Below are positions 51,959-60,895 of a stretch of DNA of 64,000 nucleotides, piece after piece. Source of the stretch: Bradyrhizobium sp. OK095 (GTDB taxonomy: Bacteria > Pseudomonadota > Alphaproteobacteria > Rhizobiales > Xanthobacteraceae). The first letter of the stretch is position 1. The number at the start of each line of letters is the position of its first letter. The notes under the pieces were generated by a model, which searched no databases, was not told the origin of the DNA, and worked only from the letters and a program-made list of their open reading frames with translations. A program made the position numbers and the translations under genes. The stretch covers positions 1 to 64,000 of the forward strand of contig NZ_FOBX01000008.1 in assembly GCF_900109945.1 (NCBI RefSeq). The letters run 5' to 3'.

Positions 51959-54226
51959 ATGAGCTTCCGCCGCGACAACATCACAAAGCCGATCTTCTCC
52001 TGGGCGCGCGGCGTGCTGCCGGCGATGTCCGACACCGAGCGCGAGGCGCTGGAGGCCGGTGATGTCTGGTGGGACGCCGATCTCTTCACCGGCAATCCTG
52101 ATTGGTCGAAGCTGCTGAAGGTGCCGCAGGCAAAGCTGACCGACGAGGAGCAGGCTTTCCTGAACGGCCCCGTCGACGCGCTCTGCGCCATGCTCGACGA
52201 GTGGAAGATCTTTTGGGAATTGCGCGACTTGCCGCAGGACGTCTGGGCCTTCATCAAGCGCGAAAAATTCTTCGGGATGATCATTCCGAAGGACTTTGGC
52301 GGCCTCGGCTTCTCGCCCTATGCGCATTCGGAAGTCGTGCGGAAGATCTCGACCCGCTCGATCGCGGCCGCCGTCACCGTGATGGTGCCGAACTCCCTCG
52401 GCCCCGGGGAGTTGCTAATGCGCTTCGGGACGAAAGAGCAGCAAGAGCGCTGGCTGCCGCGCCTTGCCGATGGCCGCGACATTCCCTGCTTCGGTCTCAC
52501 CAGCCCCGAAGCCGGCTCCGACGCCGCCTCGATGATCGACACCGGCATCATCTGCAAGGGCACCTTCGAAGGCCGTGAGGTCGTCGGCCTCAGGCTCAAC
52601 TGGCACAAGCGCTACATCACGCTCGGCCCCGTCGCGACCCTGCTGGGCCTCGCCTTCAAGGCCTATGACCCCGATCATCTCGTGGGCCAGCAGGAAGAGC
52701 TCGGCATCAGTGTGGCGCTGATCCCGACCAATTTGCCCGGCGTCGAGATCGGCCAGCGCCATCTGCCGTCGATGCAGGTGTTCCAGAACGGCCCGAACTG
52801 GGGCCGCGATGTCTTCATCCCGCTCGACTACGTCATCGGCGGTGAGGGGCGGCTCGGGCAGGGCTGGAAGATGCTGATGACGGCGCTCGCCGCCGGCCGC
52901 GGCATCTCGCTGCCGTCGCTGTCTGCTGCCGGTGCCGCCTATGCCGCGCGCACCACCGGCGCCTATGCCCGCATCCGCGAGCAATTCGGCATCTCCATCT
53001 CCAAATTCGAGGGCGTCGAGGAGCCGCTCGCGCGCATCGTCGCCACCGCCTATCAGCTCGACGCGGCGCGCAGGCTCACCTGCGCAGCGCTCAATGCGGG
53101 GGTTCATCCCGCCGTGATTTCCGGCATCATGAAGCTGCACGCAACCGAGCGGATGCGCATCGCGGTGGACGACGCCATGGACATCCATGGCGGCAAAGCG
53201 GTGATCGACGGTCCGCAAAACTATCTCGGCAATCTGCATCGCGCCGTGCCCGTCGGCATCACGGTCGAGGGCGCCAACATCCTGACGCGCAATCTCATCG
53301 TGTTCGGGCAGGGCGCGATCCGCGCGCATCCCTATCTGCTCGATGAGATGAATGCGCTGGCGGACACCGATCGCGAGCGCGGGCTCACCGCGTTCGACAA
53401 GGCGTTCTGGAAACATGTCGGCCACAGCTTCAATAATTTGCTCCGCGCCTTCGGCCGGAGCTGGACTTTTGGTGCGTTTGCGCTTGCGCCCGATGCGGGC
53501 GACGCCACGCCATTCTATCGCCAGCTCTCGCGCTACTCCGCGGCATTTGCGCTCTGCGCCGACATGGCGCTGCTCACGCTCGGCGGCGCGCTCAAGCGCA
53601 AGGAGATGCTGTCGGCGCGCTTCGGCGACATTCTCTCCGAGCTGTATCTGCTCTCGGCCGCGCTGAAACGCTGGCAGGACGAAGGGCGGCAGAAGGAGGA
53701 TTTTGCTGCGCTGGAATGGTGCATGGCGACGGGCTTCAAGACCATCGAGAACCGGCTCGCCGAAATTCTCGCCAATCTGCCCAACCGTTTTGTCGCTGTG
53801 ATCCTTAAGCTCGTGGTCCAACCTTTTGGTGCGCGCGTGCTCGGCCCCTCCGACCGCGTCGTGCACCAATGCGCGAGCCTTGTGCTGGAGCCGTCAGCGG
53901 CGCGCGAGCGCCTTACGCCGGATCTCGCTTATGTCGATGACGACAGCGGTTTTGCCCGGCTGGAGCGTGCGTTCAAGCTGGTGACGGGGTCGGATGCGAT
54001 CGCCAAGCGCATGCGTGCTGCACATTTGAGAGACTGGAAGGACGCCGTTGCCAAGGGCGTGATCACGCAGGCCGAGGGCGAGCAGCTTGCGGTGGCTCAC
54101 GAAGCCGTCACAAAAGTAATCGAGGTCGACGATTTTGCACCGGAGGCGCTGTCGCCGATTTACAAGAAAACCGGCGACGTGCATCAGTTCTTCCAGGAAC
54201 TCGGAGAACAGAGGGCGGCGAGCTGA
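51959..54226 (+). CDS. fadE: acyl-CoA dehydrogenase, FadE type
   Basis: 755 residues, in the size range of proteobacterial FadE rather than the 380-residue standard family. FGLTSPEAGSDAASMIDTG, NWHKRYITLGPVATLLGLAFK, VFQNGPNWGRDVFIPLDYVIGG and TVEGANILTRNLIVFGQGAIRAHPYLL read as FadE-specific blocks; a C-terminal domain of about 280 residues follows. It carries out the first step of beta-oxidation with FAD. ATG 51959 has GAGG 6 bases upstream. Its stop overlaps the thiolase start (TGATG), marking a tight operon. Confidence 0.93.
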   Translation: MSFRRDNITKPIFSWARGVLPAMSDTEREALEAGDVWWDADLFTGNPDWSKLLKVPQAKLTDEEQAFLNGPVDALCAMLDEWKIFWELRDLPQDVWAFIKREKFFGMIIPKDFGGLGFSPYAHSEVVRKISTRSIAAAVTVMVPNSLGPGELLMRFGTKEQQERWLPRLADGRDIPCFGLTSPEAGSDAASMIDTGIICKGTFEGREVVGLRLNWHKRYITLGPVATLLGLAFKAYDPDHLVGQQEELGISVALIPTNLPGVEIGQRHLPSMQVFQNGPNWGRDVFIPLDYVIGGEGRLGQGWKMLMTALAAGRGISLPSLSAAGAAYAARTTGAYARIREQFGISISKFEGVEEPLARIVATAYQLDAARRLTCAALNAGVHPAVISGIMKLHATERMRIAVDDAMDIHGGKAVIDGPQNYLGNLHRAVPVGITVEGANILTRNLIVFGQGAIRAHPYLLDEMNALADTDRERGLTAFDKAFWKHVGHSFNNLLRAFGRSWTFGAFALAPDAGDATPFYRQLSRYSAAFALCADMALLTLGGALKRKEMLSARFGDILSELYLLSAALKRWQDEGRQKEDFAALEWCMATGFKTIENRLAEILANLPNRFVAVILKLVVQPFGARVLGPSDRVVHQCASLVLEPSAARERLTPDLAYVDDDSGFARLERAFKLVTGSDAIAKRMRAAHLRDWKDAVAKGVITQAEGEQLAVAHEAVTKVIEVDDFAPEALSPIYKKTGDVHQFFQELGEQRAAS

Positions 54227-55509
54227 TGGCACGACCGGTTTTCATCGTCGACGGCAGTCGGACGCCGTTTCTGAAAGCGCGCTCCGGGCCGGGGCCGTTC
54301 ACGCCGGTCGATCTCGCCGTGCAATGCGGCCGGCCGCTGCTGGCGCGCCAGCCGTTTTCGCCAACTGACTTCGACCAGGTCATCCTCGGTTGCGTCAACG
54401 TCATTGCGGACGAGATGAACCCGGCGCGCGTCGCCGCGCTCAGGCTCGGCATGGGCGAGGACATGGTCGCCTTCACGGTGCAGATCAATTGCGGCTCCGG
54501 CATGCAGTCGATCGACACCGCCTACCGCTACATCCGCGAAGGCCATGCCGACATGATCTTGGCCGGCGGCACCGAGGCGCTCAGCCACGCGCCGCTGGTC
54601 TGGCCGAATTCCGGCGTGCGCTGGTTCGCCGGCCTTGCCACCGCCAAGGGCGTGGCTGCGAAGATGGCCGCCGCGTTCAAGCTGCGGCCGCGTTATCTCA
54701 AGCCGATCATCGGCCTCGAGCGCGGACTGACCGATCCCATCACCGACCTCAACATGGGCCAGACCGCCGAGGTCGTCGGCCATCTCTTCGGCATTACGCG
54801 CGCACAGTCGGATGCCTATGCCGCCGAAAGCCATCGCCGGCTCGCGCACGCGCAGACTGAAGGGTTTCTCAAGGGCGAGGTCGAGACCGCGTTCTCCCGC
54901 GACGGAAAATTCTTCGACCACGACGATGGCGTACGACCGGATTCGACGGCCGAGACACTCGCAAAACTCCGGCCGGTGTTCGAACGTCCCTGGGGCCAGG
55001 TCACCGCCGGAAATTCCTCGCAGATCACCGACGGCGCCTCCTGGGTGATCCTCGCCTCCGACGCGGCGGTGGCAAAGCATAAGCTCACGCCGAAGGCGGC
55101 GATCGTCGACAGCCATTGGGCCGCGCTCGATCCCAGCATCATGGGGCTCGGTCCCGTGATGTCGGCGACGCCGATGCTCCAGCGCAACGACCTCACCATC
55201 AAGGACGTCGAGACCTGGGAATTGAACGAAGCCTTCGCCACGCAAGTGCTCGGCTGCCTCGCCGCCTGGAACGACGACAGATTCTGTCGCGAGATTCTTG
55301 GGCTCGACGGCGCCGCCGGCGAGATCGACCGTGAAAAACTCAACGTTGATGGCGGCGCGATCTCGCTCGGCCATCCCGTCGGCACCTCCGGCAATCGCAT
55401 CGTGCTGCATCTCGTCAACGCGATGAAGCGGCTCGGCACACGGCGTGGCGTGGCCACCGAGTGCATCGGCGGCGGACTTGGCGGCGCCATGCTGATCGAG
55501 GCGGTGTGA
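54226..55509 (+). CDS. acetyl-CoA C-acyltransferase (thiolase)
   Basis: 427 residues. The acyl-enzyme cysteine is Cys89 in INCGSGMQS; NEAFATQVLG, GGAISLGHPVGTSGNR (catalytic His) and ECIGGGLGGAML (second Cys) complete the active site. It cleaves 3-ketoacyl-CoA to acetyl-CoA in beta-oxidation, and works with the fused protein downstream like FadA or FadI. Start ATG 54226 overlaps the fadE stop by one base. Confidence 0.94.
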   Translation: MARPVFIVDGSRTPFLKARSGPGPFTPVDLAVQCGRPLLARQPFSPTDFDQVILGCVNVIADEMNPARVAALRLGMGEDMVAFTVQINCGSGMQSIDTAYRYIREGHADMILAGGTEALSHAPLVWPNSGVRWFAGLATAKGVAAKMAAAFKLRPRYLKPIIGLERGLTDPITDLNMGQTAEVVGHLFGITRAQSDAYAAESHRRLAHAQTEGFLKGEVETAFSRDGKFFDHDDGVRPDSTAETLAKLRPVFERPWGQVTAGNSSQITDGASWVILASDAAVAKHKLTPKAAIVDSHWAALDPSIMGLGPVMSATPMLQRNDLTIKDVETWELNEAFATQVLGCLAAWNDDRFCREILGLDGAAGEIDREKLNVDGGAISLGHPVGTSGNRIVLHLVNAMKRLGTRRGVATECIGGGLGGAMLIEAV

Positions 55510-55511
55510 CC

Positions 55512-57608
55512 ATGGATTCGAAGATCATGACCGCGCTCGGCGACCGCGTGCTGGAGCTTGGGCCCCAGCACACGGCGGACAATCCGTACAAGAACTTCAA
55601 GCTGACGCGCGATGCCGACGGCGTTGCCTGGCTGCTGTTCGACCGCGCCGAGACAAGCGCCAACACGCTCTCATCCGACGTGATGGAGGAGTTCGACGCC
55701 GTGCTCGCGGCGATCGAAACCGAGCGCCCGGCGGGCCTCGTGATCCGCTCGGCAAAACCGTCCGGCTTCATTGCCGGCGCCGACGTCAATGAATTCCGCG
55801 GCGCATCCGATCCCGAGATGGTGGAAACGCGCATCCGCGCCGCGCATGCCGTGGTCGATCATCTGGAGGCGTTAAAACTGCCGACGGTCGCGGTCATCCA
55901 TGGCTTCTGCCTCGGCGGCGGCCTGGAGGTTGCGCTCGCCTGCCAGTCGCGCATCGCCATCGACGGCTCGCGCTTCGGCTTCCCGGAGGTGATGCTGGGA
56001 CTGCATCCCGGCCTCGGCGGCACCGCGCGCTTCACAGCACTGGTCAATCCGACCCAGTCGATGGCGCTGATGCTGACCGGCCGCACCATCGATGCGCGCC
56101 GCGCAAAATCGATCGGCCTCGTCGATACCGTGACGCAGGAGCGCCACGTCCGCAACGCGGTGAAGGATGCGCTGTTCGGTCGCCTGAAGCGGGCGCGGCC
56201 GGGCCTTCTGACGCGCGCGGCCAACCTCTCGCCCGTGCGCGGGCTGCTCGCAAAACGGATGCGCTCGGCGGCGGCGAAGGTTGCTCCCCGCGAACATTAT
56301 CCCGCGCCTCATGCGCTGATCGATCTCTGGCAGACGCATGGCGGCAGCAAGGCCGGGATGCTGAAGGCCGAGCAGGTGTCCTTTGCCAAGCTGATGGTGA
56401 CGCCGACCGCGCAAAACCTGATTCGCGTTTTCTTCCTGCGCGAGCAGATGAAGAAGGCCGCAGGCCCCGGCAACACCATCAAGCATGTCCATGTCATCGG
56501 CGCCGGCGCGATGGGCGGCGACATCGCGGCCTGGTGCGCGGGGCAGGGACTGCGCATATCGCTCGCCGACATGAAGGCCGAACCGATCGCGGGCGCCGTG
56601 AAGCGCGCCGCCAAGCTCTACGGCAAGATCATCCGCAAGCCGACAGATGCGCGCGACGCGCTCGATCGCCTCATCCCCGACATGGACGGCGAGGGCGTCC
56701 GCAACGCCGATCTCATCATCGAGGCGGTGCCGGAAAAGCTCGCGCTGAAGCAGAAGGTCTATGCCGGCCTCGAGCCAAGGATGAAGCCTGGCGCGATCCT
56801 TGCGACCAACACGTCGAGCATTCCGCTCCAGGATCTGCGCACCACGCTGGCCCGGCCGGAGCGGCTTGTCGGCCTGCATTTCTTCAACCCGGTGTCGCGG
56901 CTGCAACTGGTTGAAATCGTCAGCCATGACGGCAATGATGCGCAGGTGTTGAAAGAGGCGCTCGCCTTCGTCGGCGCGATCGACCGGTTGCCGCTGCCGG
57001 TGAAGAGCTCGCCCGGCTTCCTCGTCAATCGCGCGCTGACGCCCTATATGCTGGAGGCGATGGTGATGCTGGACGAGAAGACCGACCAGCGTCTGATCGA
57101 TGCTGCGGCCGAACAGTTCGGCATGCCGATGGGGCCGATCGAGCTGGCCGATCAGGTCGGGCTCGATATCTGCCTCGACGTTGGCGACATGCTGCGCACC
57201 AAATTCGGCGACATGCTGCCGCCCACGCCCGCGTGGTTGCGCGAAAAAGTCGCCAAGGGCGAGCTCGGCCGCAAGACCGGCAAGGGCTTTTACACCTGGA
57301 AGGACGGCAAGGCCGAGAAGGCTCCATTGCCCGAGACTGGCCCGCGCGTCACCGACCAGATGATCGACCGCCTGGTGCTGCCGATGTCCAATGTCTGCGT
57401 CGCGGCGCTACGCGAAGGCATCGTCGATGACCCTGATACGGTCGATGGCGCCATGATCTTCGGCACGGGTTATGCGCCGTTCCGCGGCGGGCCGCTGAAC
57501 TATGCGCGTACGCGCGGCGTGGAAAATATCGTGTCCACCCTGCGCGAACTCGCCGATCGATTCGGCGGGCGGTTCGCGCCGGATGCGGGCTGGGACAATT
57601 TGAAATAG
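55512..57608 (+). CDS. fused enoyl-CoA hydratase / 3-hydroxyacyl-CoA dehydrogenase (FadB/FadJ type)
   Basis: 698 residues. The N-terminal hydratase half has AGADVNEF (oxyanion region), GFCLGGGLEVALACQ and FPEVMLGLHPGLGG with both catalytic glutamates. The dehydrogenase half has the NAD motif HVIGAGAMGGDIA, catalytic His in LHFFNPVSRLQLVEIV, and SPGFLVNR. It performs hydration and oxidation in beta-oxidation, with the thiolase as likely complex partner. It starts 2 bp after the thiolase stop. Confidence 0.94.
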   Translation: MDSKIMTALGDRVLELGPQHTADNPYKNFKLTRDADGVAWLLFDRAETSANTLSSDVMEEFDAVLAAIETERPAGLVIRSAKPSGFIAGADVNEFRGASDPEMVETRIRAAHAVVDHLEALKLPTVAVIHGFCLGGGLEVALACQSRIAIDGSRFGFPEVMLGLHPGLGGTARFTALVNPTQSMALMLTGRTIDARRAKSIGLVDTVTQERHVRNAVKDALFGRLKRARPGLLTRAANLSPVRGLLAKRMRSAAAKVAPREHYPAPHALIDLWQTHGGSKAGMLKAEQVSFAKLMVTPTAQNLIRVFFLREQMKKAAGPGNTIKHVHVIGAGAMGGDIAAWCAGQGLRISLADMKAEPIAGAVKRAAKLYGKIIRKPTDARDALDRLIPDMDGEGVRNADLIIEAVPEKLALKQKVYAGLEPRMKPGAILATNTSSIPLQDLRTTLARPERLVGLHFFNPVSRLQLVEIVSHDGNDAQVLKEALAFVGAIDRLPLPVKSSPGFLVNRALTPYMLEAMVMLDEKTDQRLIDAAAEQFGMPMGPIELADQVGLDICLDVGDMLRTKFGDMLPPTPAWLREKVAKGELGRKTGKGFYTWKDGKAEKAPLPETGPRVTDQMIDRLVLPMSNVCVAALREGIVDDPDTVDGAMIFGTGYAPFRGGPLNYARTRGVENIVSTLRELADRFGGRFAPDAGWDNLK

Positions 57609-57665
57609 GGGAGTGTCGGCATAGGATGCTATCATGGGTGGTGCAGCCCGTGAGGAGTATCGCCG

Positions 57666-58418
57666 ATGCCGACGATCCCGTTCTTCAAGCATGCGACCCA
57701 GCGCGAGATCATCATCACGCGGCTGTGCTGCGGGGCCGATGCTGTCGTGATGCTGTGCTGCGCGGTCTATCTCGTCGGGTGTTACCACGCGATGGGATTG
57801 CGCTGGCCATGGCTGACCGCGGCACTCCTGGTCGGGTATTTCCTTGCCGATCTTTTTTCGGGGCTGGTGCATTGGGTGGTCGACACCTGGCTCGACGAGA
57901 GGATGCTCGGCCGCGGTATCGCGATGACCCGCGAGCATCACACTCATCCCAGCCACGTCCTGCTCTACGAATTCCTCGACCAGGCGGCCCTCGGTGCGGC
58001 ACCGAGCGCCGTGGTGGTCGGGAGTGCGGCCGCCGTTACGGCGTTGTTTCCGGTTTCCGCGCTCACCTATGCGCTGATGATCGTCTGGCTCGTGATCGCG
58101 ACCTGCATGCTGTTTGGCATGAGCTTTCACAATCTCGCGCACTGGCCGGTCCGCCCGCCGCTCCTGCGCATCGCGCAACGGCTGCATCTGGTCTGCTCAC
58201 CCGAGCATCATTGGCGTCACCACCGCGAACACACCATCCGTTATTGCGTCATCAATGGATGGGCCAATTATCCGTGCGACGGTCTCCGGCTTTGGAGCAG
58301 GCTGGAATGGCTGGTGACGGTAACGACCGGGCGCGCGCCGCGGGCCGACGATACGGACTGGCAACGCAAACTCAACGATACCGGCGTCTTCGTCGGGCCG
58401 CCGCGGTCGGTTGGATAG
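57666..58418 (+). CDS. CarF/TMEM189-type lipid desaturase homologue (plasmanylethanolamine desaturase family)
   Basis: 250 residues with about four membrane segments. The histidine pattern of the family is present: SGLVHWVVDTW (His69, Asp73), REHHTHP (91, 92, 94), FHNLAHW (155, 159), SPEHHWRHHREHT (181, 182, 185, 186, 189), then YCVINGWANYP and the C-terminal PRADDTDW, all aligning by eye with human TMEM189/PEDS1 and Myxococcus CarF. These enzymes desaturate the 1-O-alkyl chain to form plasmalogen; plant FAD4 in the same superfamily desaturates phosphatidylglycerol. The human ETNGDN stretch is not kept, so the substrate may differ. It lies 57 bp after the beta-oxidation operon. Confidence 0.82.
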   Translation: MPTIPFFKHATQREIIITRLCCGADAVVMLCCAVYLVGCYHAMGLRWPWLTAALLVGYFLADLFSGLVHWVVDTWLDERMLGRGIAMTREHHTHPSHVLLYEFLDQAALGAAPSAVVVGSAAAVTALFPVSALTYALMIVWLVIATCMLFGMSFHNLAHWPVRPPLLRIAQRLHLVCSPEHHWRHHREHTIRYCVINGWANYPCDGLRLWSRLEWLVTVTTGRAPRADDTDWQRKLNDTGVFVGPPRSVG

Positions 58419-58497
58419 TGCGAGCTTGTCTCGTGCCGATGTTGCGCAAGGCGACGCGGCTTTGTATTCAGAGGCGAGAGCCGCGGAGATCAACCAT

Positions 58498-58929
58498 ATG
58501 ACCGATACGCACGTCCACCCCCCTACCAGCTCCGATGCTGGGCCGCGCGGCGATCTCTGCATCCGCACGCTGGCGATGCCCGCCGACACCAACGCCAATG
58601 GCGACATTTTTGGCGGCTGGCTGCTCAGCCAGATGGACGTCGGCGGCGGCGTGTTTGCATCCAAGGTCGCGAAGTCGCGCACGGTAACGGTCGCGATCGA
58701 GGCGATGAATTTTCGCAAAGCGGTCTATGTCGGCGATCTTGTCTCGGTCTACGCCAACCTTGTGCGGACCGGGCGCACGTCGCTCACGGTGCATCTCGAA
58801 GCCTGGGCGCTGCGGCGCCGGGAGCTGCAGCCGATCCTGGTGACCGACGGCAATTTCACCTACGTCTCGATCGACGATCAAGGCCGTCCGCAAGCGATCC
58901 GTCGCGACGATCCGCCGATCGCGACGTAA
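58498..58929 (+). CDS. acyl-CoA thioesterase, YciA-like hotdog protein
   Basis: 143 residues. MPADTNANGDIFGGWLLSQMDVGGG with the catalytic Asp-containing loop, and VTVAIEAMNFRKAVYVGDLVSVYANL, are typical of the YciA branch. It hydrolyses acyl-CoAs, fitting the lipid context. ATG 58498 has GCGGAGAT upstream; an upstream open extension (from 58411) overlaps the desaturase gene and is not conserved-looking. Confidence 0.9.
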   Translation: MTDTHVHPPTSSDAGPRGDLCIRTLAMPADTNANGDIFGGWLLSQMDVGGGVFASKVAKSRTVTVAIEAMNFRKAVYVGDLVSVYANLVRTGRTSLTVHLEAWALRRRELQPILVTDGNFTYVSIDDQGRPQAIRRDDPPIAT

Positions 58930-59096
58930 CCGCGCGCGGCGTTGCGTCCCATCTCACGAAAATTTGCGGCGGACGAAACGCGGCGCTCGTGAGTCAACGC
59001 GTCGCGGCTTCGCCAACAACCAGTCATAAAACGGATGAGGTCTCGGCGTACTCAGTTACGTGTCGATTCGGGGCGGAGACCGGCTGATTTGCCCGA

Positions 59097-59121
59097 GGAA
59101 CCTTTGGGCAGGGATCCGGTT
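59097..59121 (+). promoter_or_regulatory. possible weak EcfG-type promoter
   Basis: GGAAC (59097-59101), 16 bp, then GGTT (59118-59121), one base off the CGTT consensus, 30 bp upstream of the small gene at 59151. Confidence 0.4.
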
Positions 59122-59150
59122 ATTTGCCCGCATTGAGGAATCTACGGGCC

Positions 59151-59342
59151 ATGCCGGACAGCTACATCATCGAAGTCAATTCAGAAACTGCGGGTATCGT
59201 CGTTCGTGGCGATGGAGGCTACTGCTTCTTCGCCTCGTCCCATCAATTCAATCGCCTCGAAGGCCAGATCTTCCGCAACGCGCGCGAAGCCGAGCGCGCC
59301 GCACGCAAGCTGGTTAACGGCGATGTGAAGGAAGCGGCGTAG
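59151..59342 (+). CDS. small hypothetical protein
   Basis: 63 residues. SYIIEVNSETAGIVVRGDGGYCFFASSHQFNRLEGQ (consecutive blocks) is followed by FRNAREAERAARKLVNG. The order beta-strands then helix resembles short single-domain proteins common in Bradyrhizobium; no function known to me. GAGGA lies 12 bases before ATG 59151. Confidence 0.72.
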   Translation: MPDSYIIEVNSETAGIVVRGDGGYCFFASSHQFNRLEGQIFRNAREAERAARKLVNGDVKEAA

Positions 59343-59347
59343 TCGCT

Positions 59348-59514
59348 CTTCCTTCTCCCCTTGTGGGAGAAGGTGGCGCGAAGCGCCGGATGAGGGTTGT
59401 TTCAGCGAATTCAGCTGCGAGAGATTCGTGAGAGGTTCGCTCGCGGAGATAGACCCCTCACCCGTCTCGCCGCTACGCGGCGATCCACCCTCTCCCACAG
59501 GGGGAGAGGGTAAG
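59348..59514. repeat. long inverted repeat, CTTCTCCCC family
   Basis: Left arm 59348-59400 and right arm 59453-59514 are inverted relatives, with CTTnnnnTCTCCCC ends, GTGGGAGA cores and further GCGC/CGG hairpins inside. The class resembles the inverted repeat at 17039-17189. It fills the convergent gap between two small genes. Confidence 0.7.
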
Positions 59515-59522
59515 AAACATCA

Positions 59523-59975
59523 TCACAACTTCGTCGCGGCCCGCGACAGCAGCTTCCAGTCGTCGCCCTGCTTCTGCCAGTTCATCAGGATGTGAAGGTT
59601 GGTCGGCACTTTCTTCCCATCGGCCGCCATCTCCTGTTCCGCGACCCAGTGGAAGCGCACGATCGCGGCGGGGCCGACGACCTTGATGGTCGGGTCCTGA
59701 TACGCGATCGACAGGAATTTGGATTTTCCGTCGGTGGCGTTGGTGACGAAGGTCGCCTTGTCCTCGACCTTGCCGTTGGAATGGCTATAGCTGAGATCGT
59801 CCCAGCACAGCGCGCCGAGCGCCTTCGGCTCGGCCGCGATCTGGGCGAGGCGGAAGGCTTCGACCTTCTTCGCCACGGCTTCCTCGTCCGCCGAGGCGGC
59901 CAGCACCGGTGTGGTGAGCGCAAGCGCCGAGACAGCCAGGGTCGAGAGAGCCAGATCGCGTCGGTTGATCGTCAT
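59523..59975 (-). CDS. exported SnoaL/DUF4440-like protein
   Basis: 150 residues. The N terminus MTINRRDLALSTLAVSALALTTPVLAA is a twin-arginine-like signal (NRRDLAL), so export by Tat is possible. The mature part has the NTF2-like pattern: EAVAKKVEAFRLAQIAAEPKAL, SYSHSNGKVEDKATFV and VRFHWVAEQEM. No reaction is assigned. GGAGG lies 6 bases before ATG 59975. Divergent from the HAD gene. Confidence 0.82.
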   Translation of the reverse strand: MTINRRDLALSTLAVSALALTTPVLAASADEEAVAKKVEAFRLAQIAAEPKALGALCWDDLSYSHSNGKVEDKATFVTNATDGKSKFLSIAYQDPTIKVVGPAAIVRFHWVAEQEMAADGKKVPTNLHILMNWQKQGDDWKLLSRAATKL

Positions 59976-60129
59976 CGTTTCCTCCTTTTTGATCTTGCAC
60001 GGAGTGTTGCAGCCGCGCGCGACTTTGTCGAGTGCCGTGTGATGGCCATGCACGCGCGTCATTGCGCGATTGACGCTGTATTGATACGTCTTCCGCATTG
60101 ATGCGTACCGCATTCGGGAAAGTACGGAA

Positions 60130-60804
60130 ATGATCGAAGCACTTGGCAAGGCGCTGCTGTTCGACATCGACGGCACGCTCGCCAACACCGACCCGCTGCA
60201 CCTCAAGGCCTTCAACCAGGTGCTGGGGCCGCGCGGCCATGTGTTCGATCACGCGCGCTTCTCCAGGGAGCTGCAAGGTTTCGCCAATGTAGCGATTGGT
60301 GAACGCTTTCTGCCCGACGAAACGGTGGAACGGCGCGCCGTGATCCTCGGCGAGAAGGAGGAAGTCTTCCGCGAGCTCGTCGCCGGGCAGATCGAGCCGC
60401 TGCCGGGCCTGATGGCATTGCTCGACCGAGCGGATGCTGCCGGCATTCCCATGGTCGCCGTGACCAATGCCCCGCGCCTCAACGCCGAACTGCTGCTCTC
60501 CGGCCTCGGCATCACCCACCGCTTTCGGGCGATCGTGATCGGCGACGAGCTGCCGCACGGCAAGCCGCATCCGCTGCCCTATCAGGAAGGACTGCGCTTC
60601 GTCAGCGGCAGTGCGGCGGCCTCCATCGCGTTCGAGGATTCCCGCACCGGCGTGCAATCGGCAACGGCGGCCGGCATTCCGACCATCGGCATCCGGACCA
60701 GCCTCAGCCATGCTGACCTTGTTGCCGCTGGCGCAATCTCCTCCGCCAGCGCTTTCGATGATCCGGACCTGCTCGTGCGTCTCGCGGCGGCGATGGCATG
60801 GTGA
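60130..60804 (+). CDS. HAD-superfamily phosphatase (beta-phosphoglucomutase/GPH-like)
   Basis: 224 residues. Motif I is LLFDIDGTLANTD (nucleophile and acid Asp), motif II VAVTNAPR, motif III with Lys in HGKPHPLPY, motif IV AFEDSRTGVQSA. These define a cap-type HAD hydrolase active on small phosphosugars or phosphoglycolate-like molecules. The DeoR regulator 92 bp downstream might control it or a sugar operon elsewhere. Confidence 0.9.
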   Translation: MIEALGKALLFDIDGTLANTDPLHLKAFNQVLGPRGHVFDHARFSRELQGFANVAIGERFLPDETVERRAVILGEKEEVFRELVAGQIEPLPGLMALLDRADAAGIPMVAVTNAPRLNAELLLSGLGITHRFRAIVIGDELPHGKPHPLPYQEGLRFVSGSAAASIAFEDSRTGVQSATAAGIPTIGIRTSLSHADLVAAGAISSASAFDDPDLLVRLAAAMAW

Positions 60805-60895
60805 GAGGCCTTGTCCGTTAACCGTGATGAGTGCGCGCATTGACCAACGGCGCGAACCGCCGCACCATGCATCGTTCTGATTTGAGGCCATTGCC

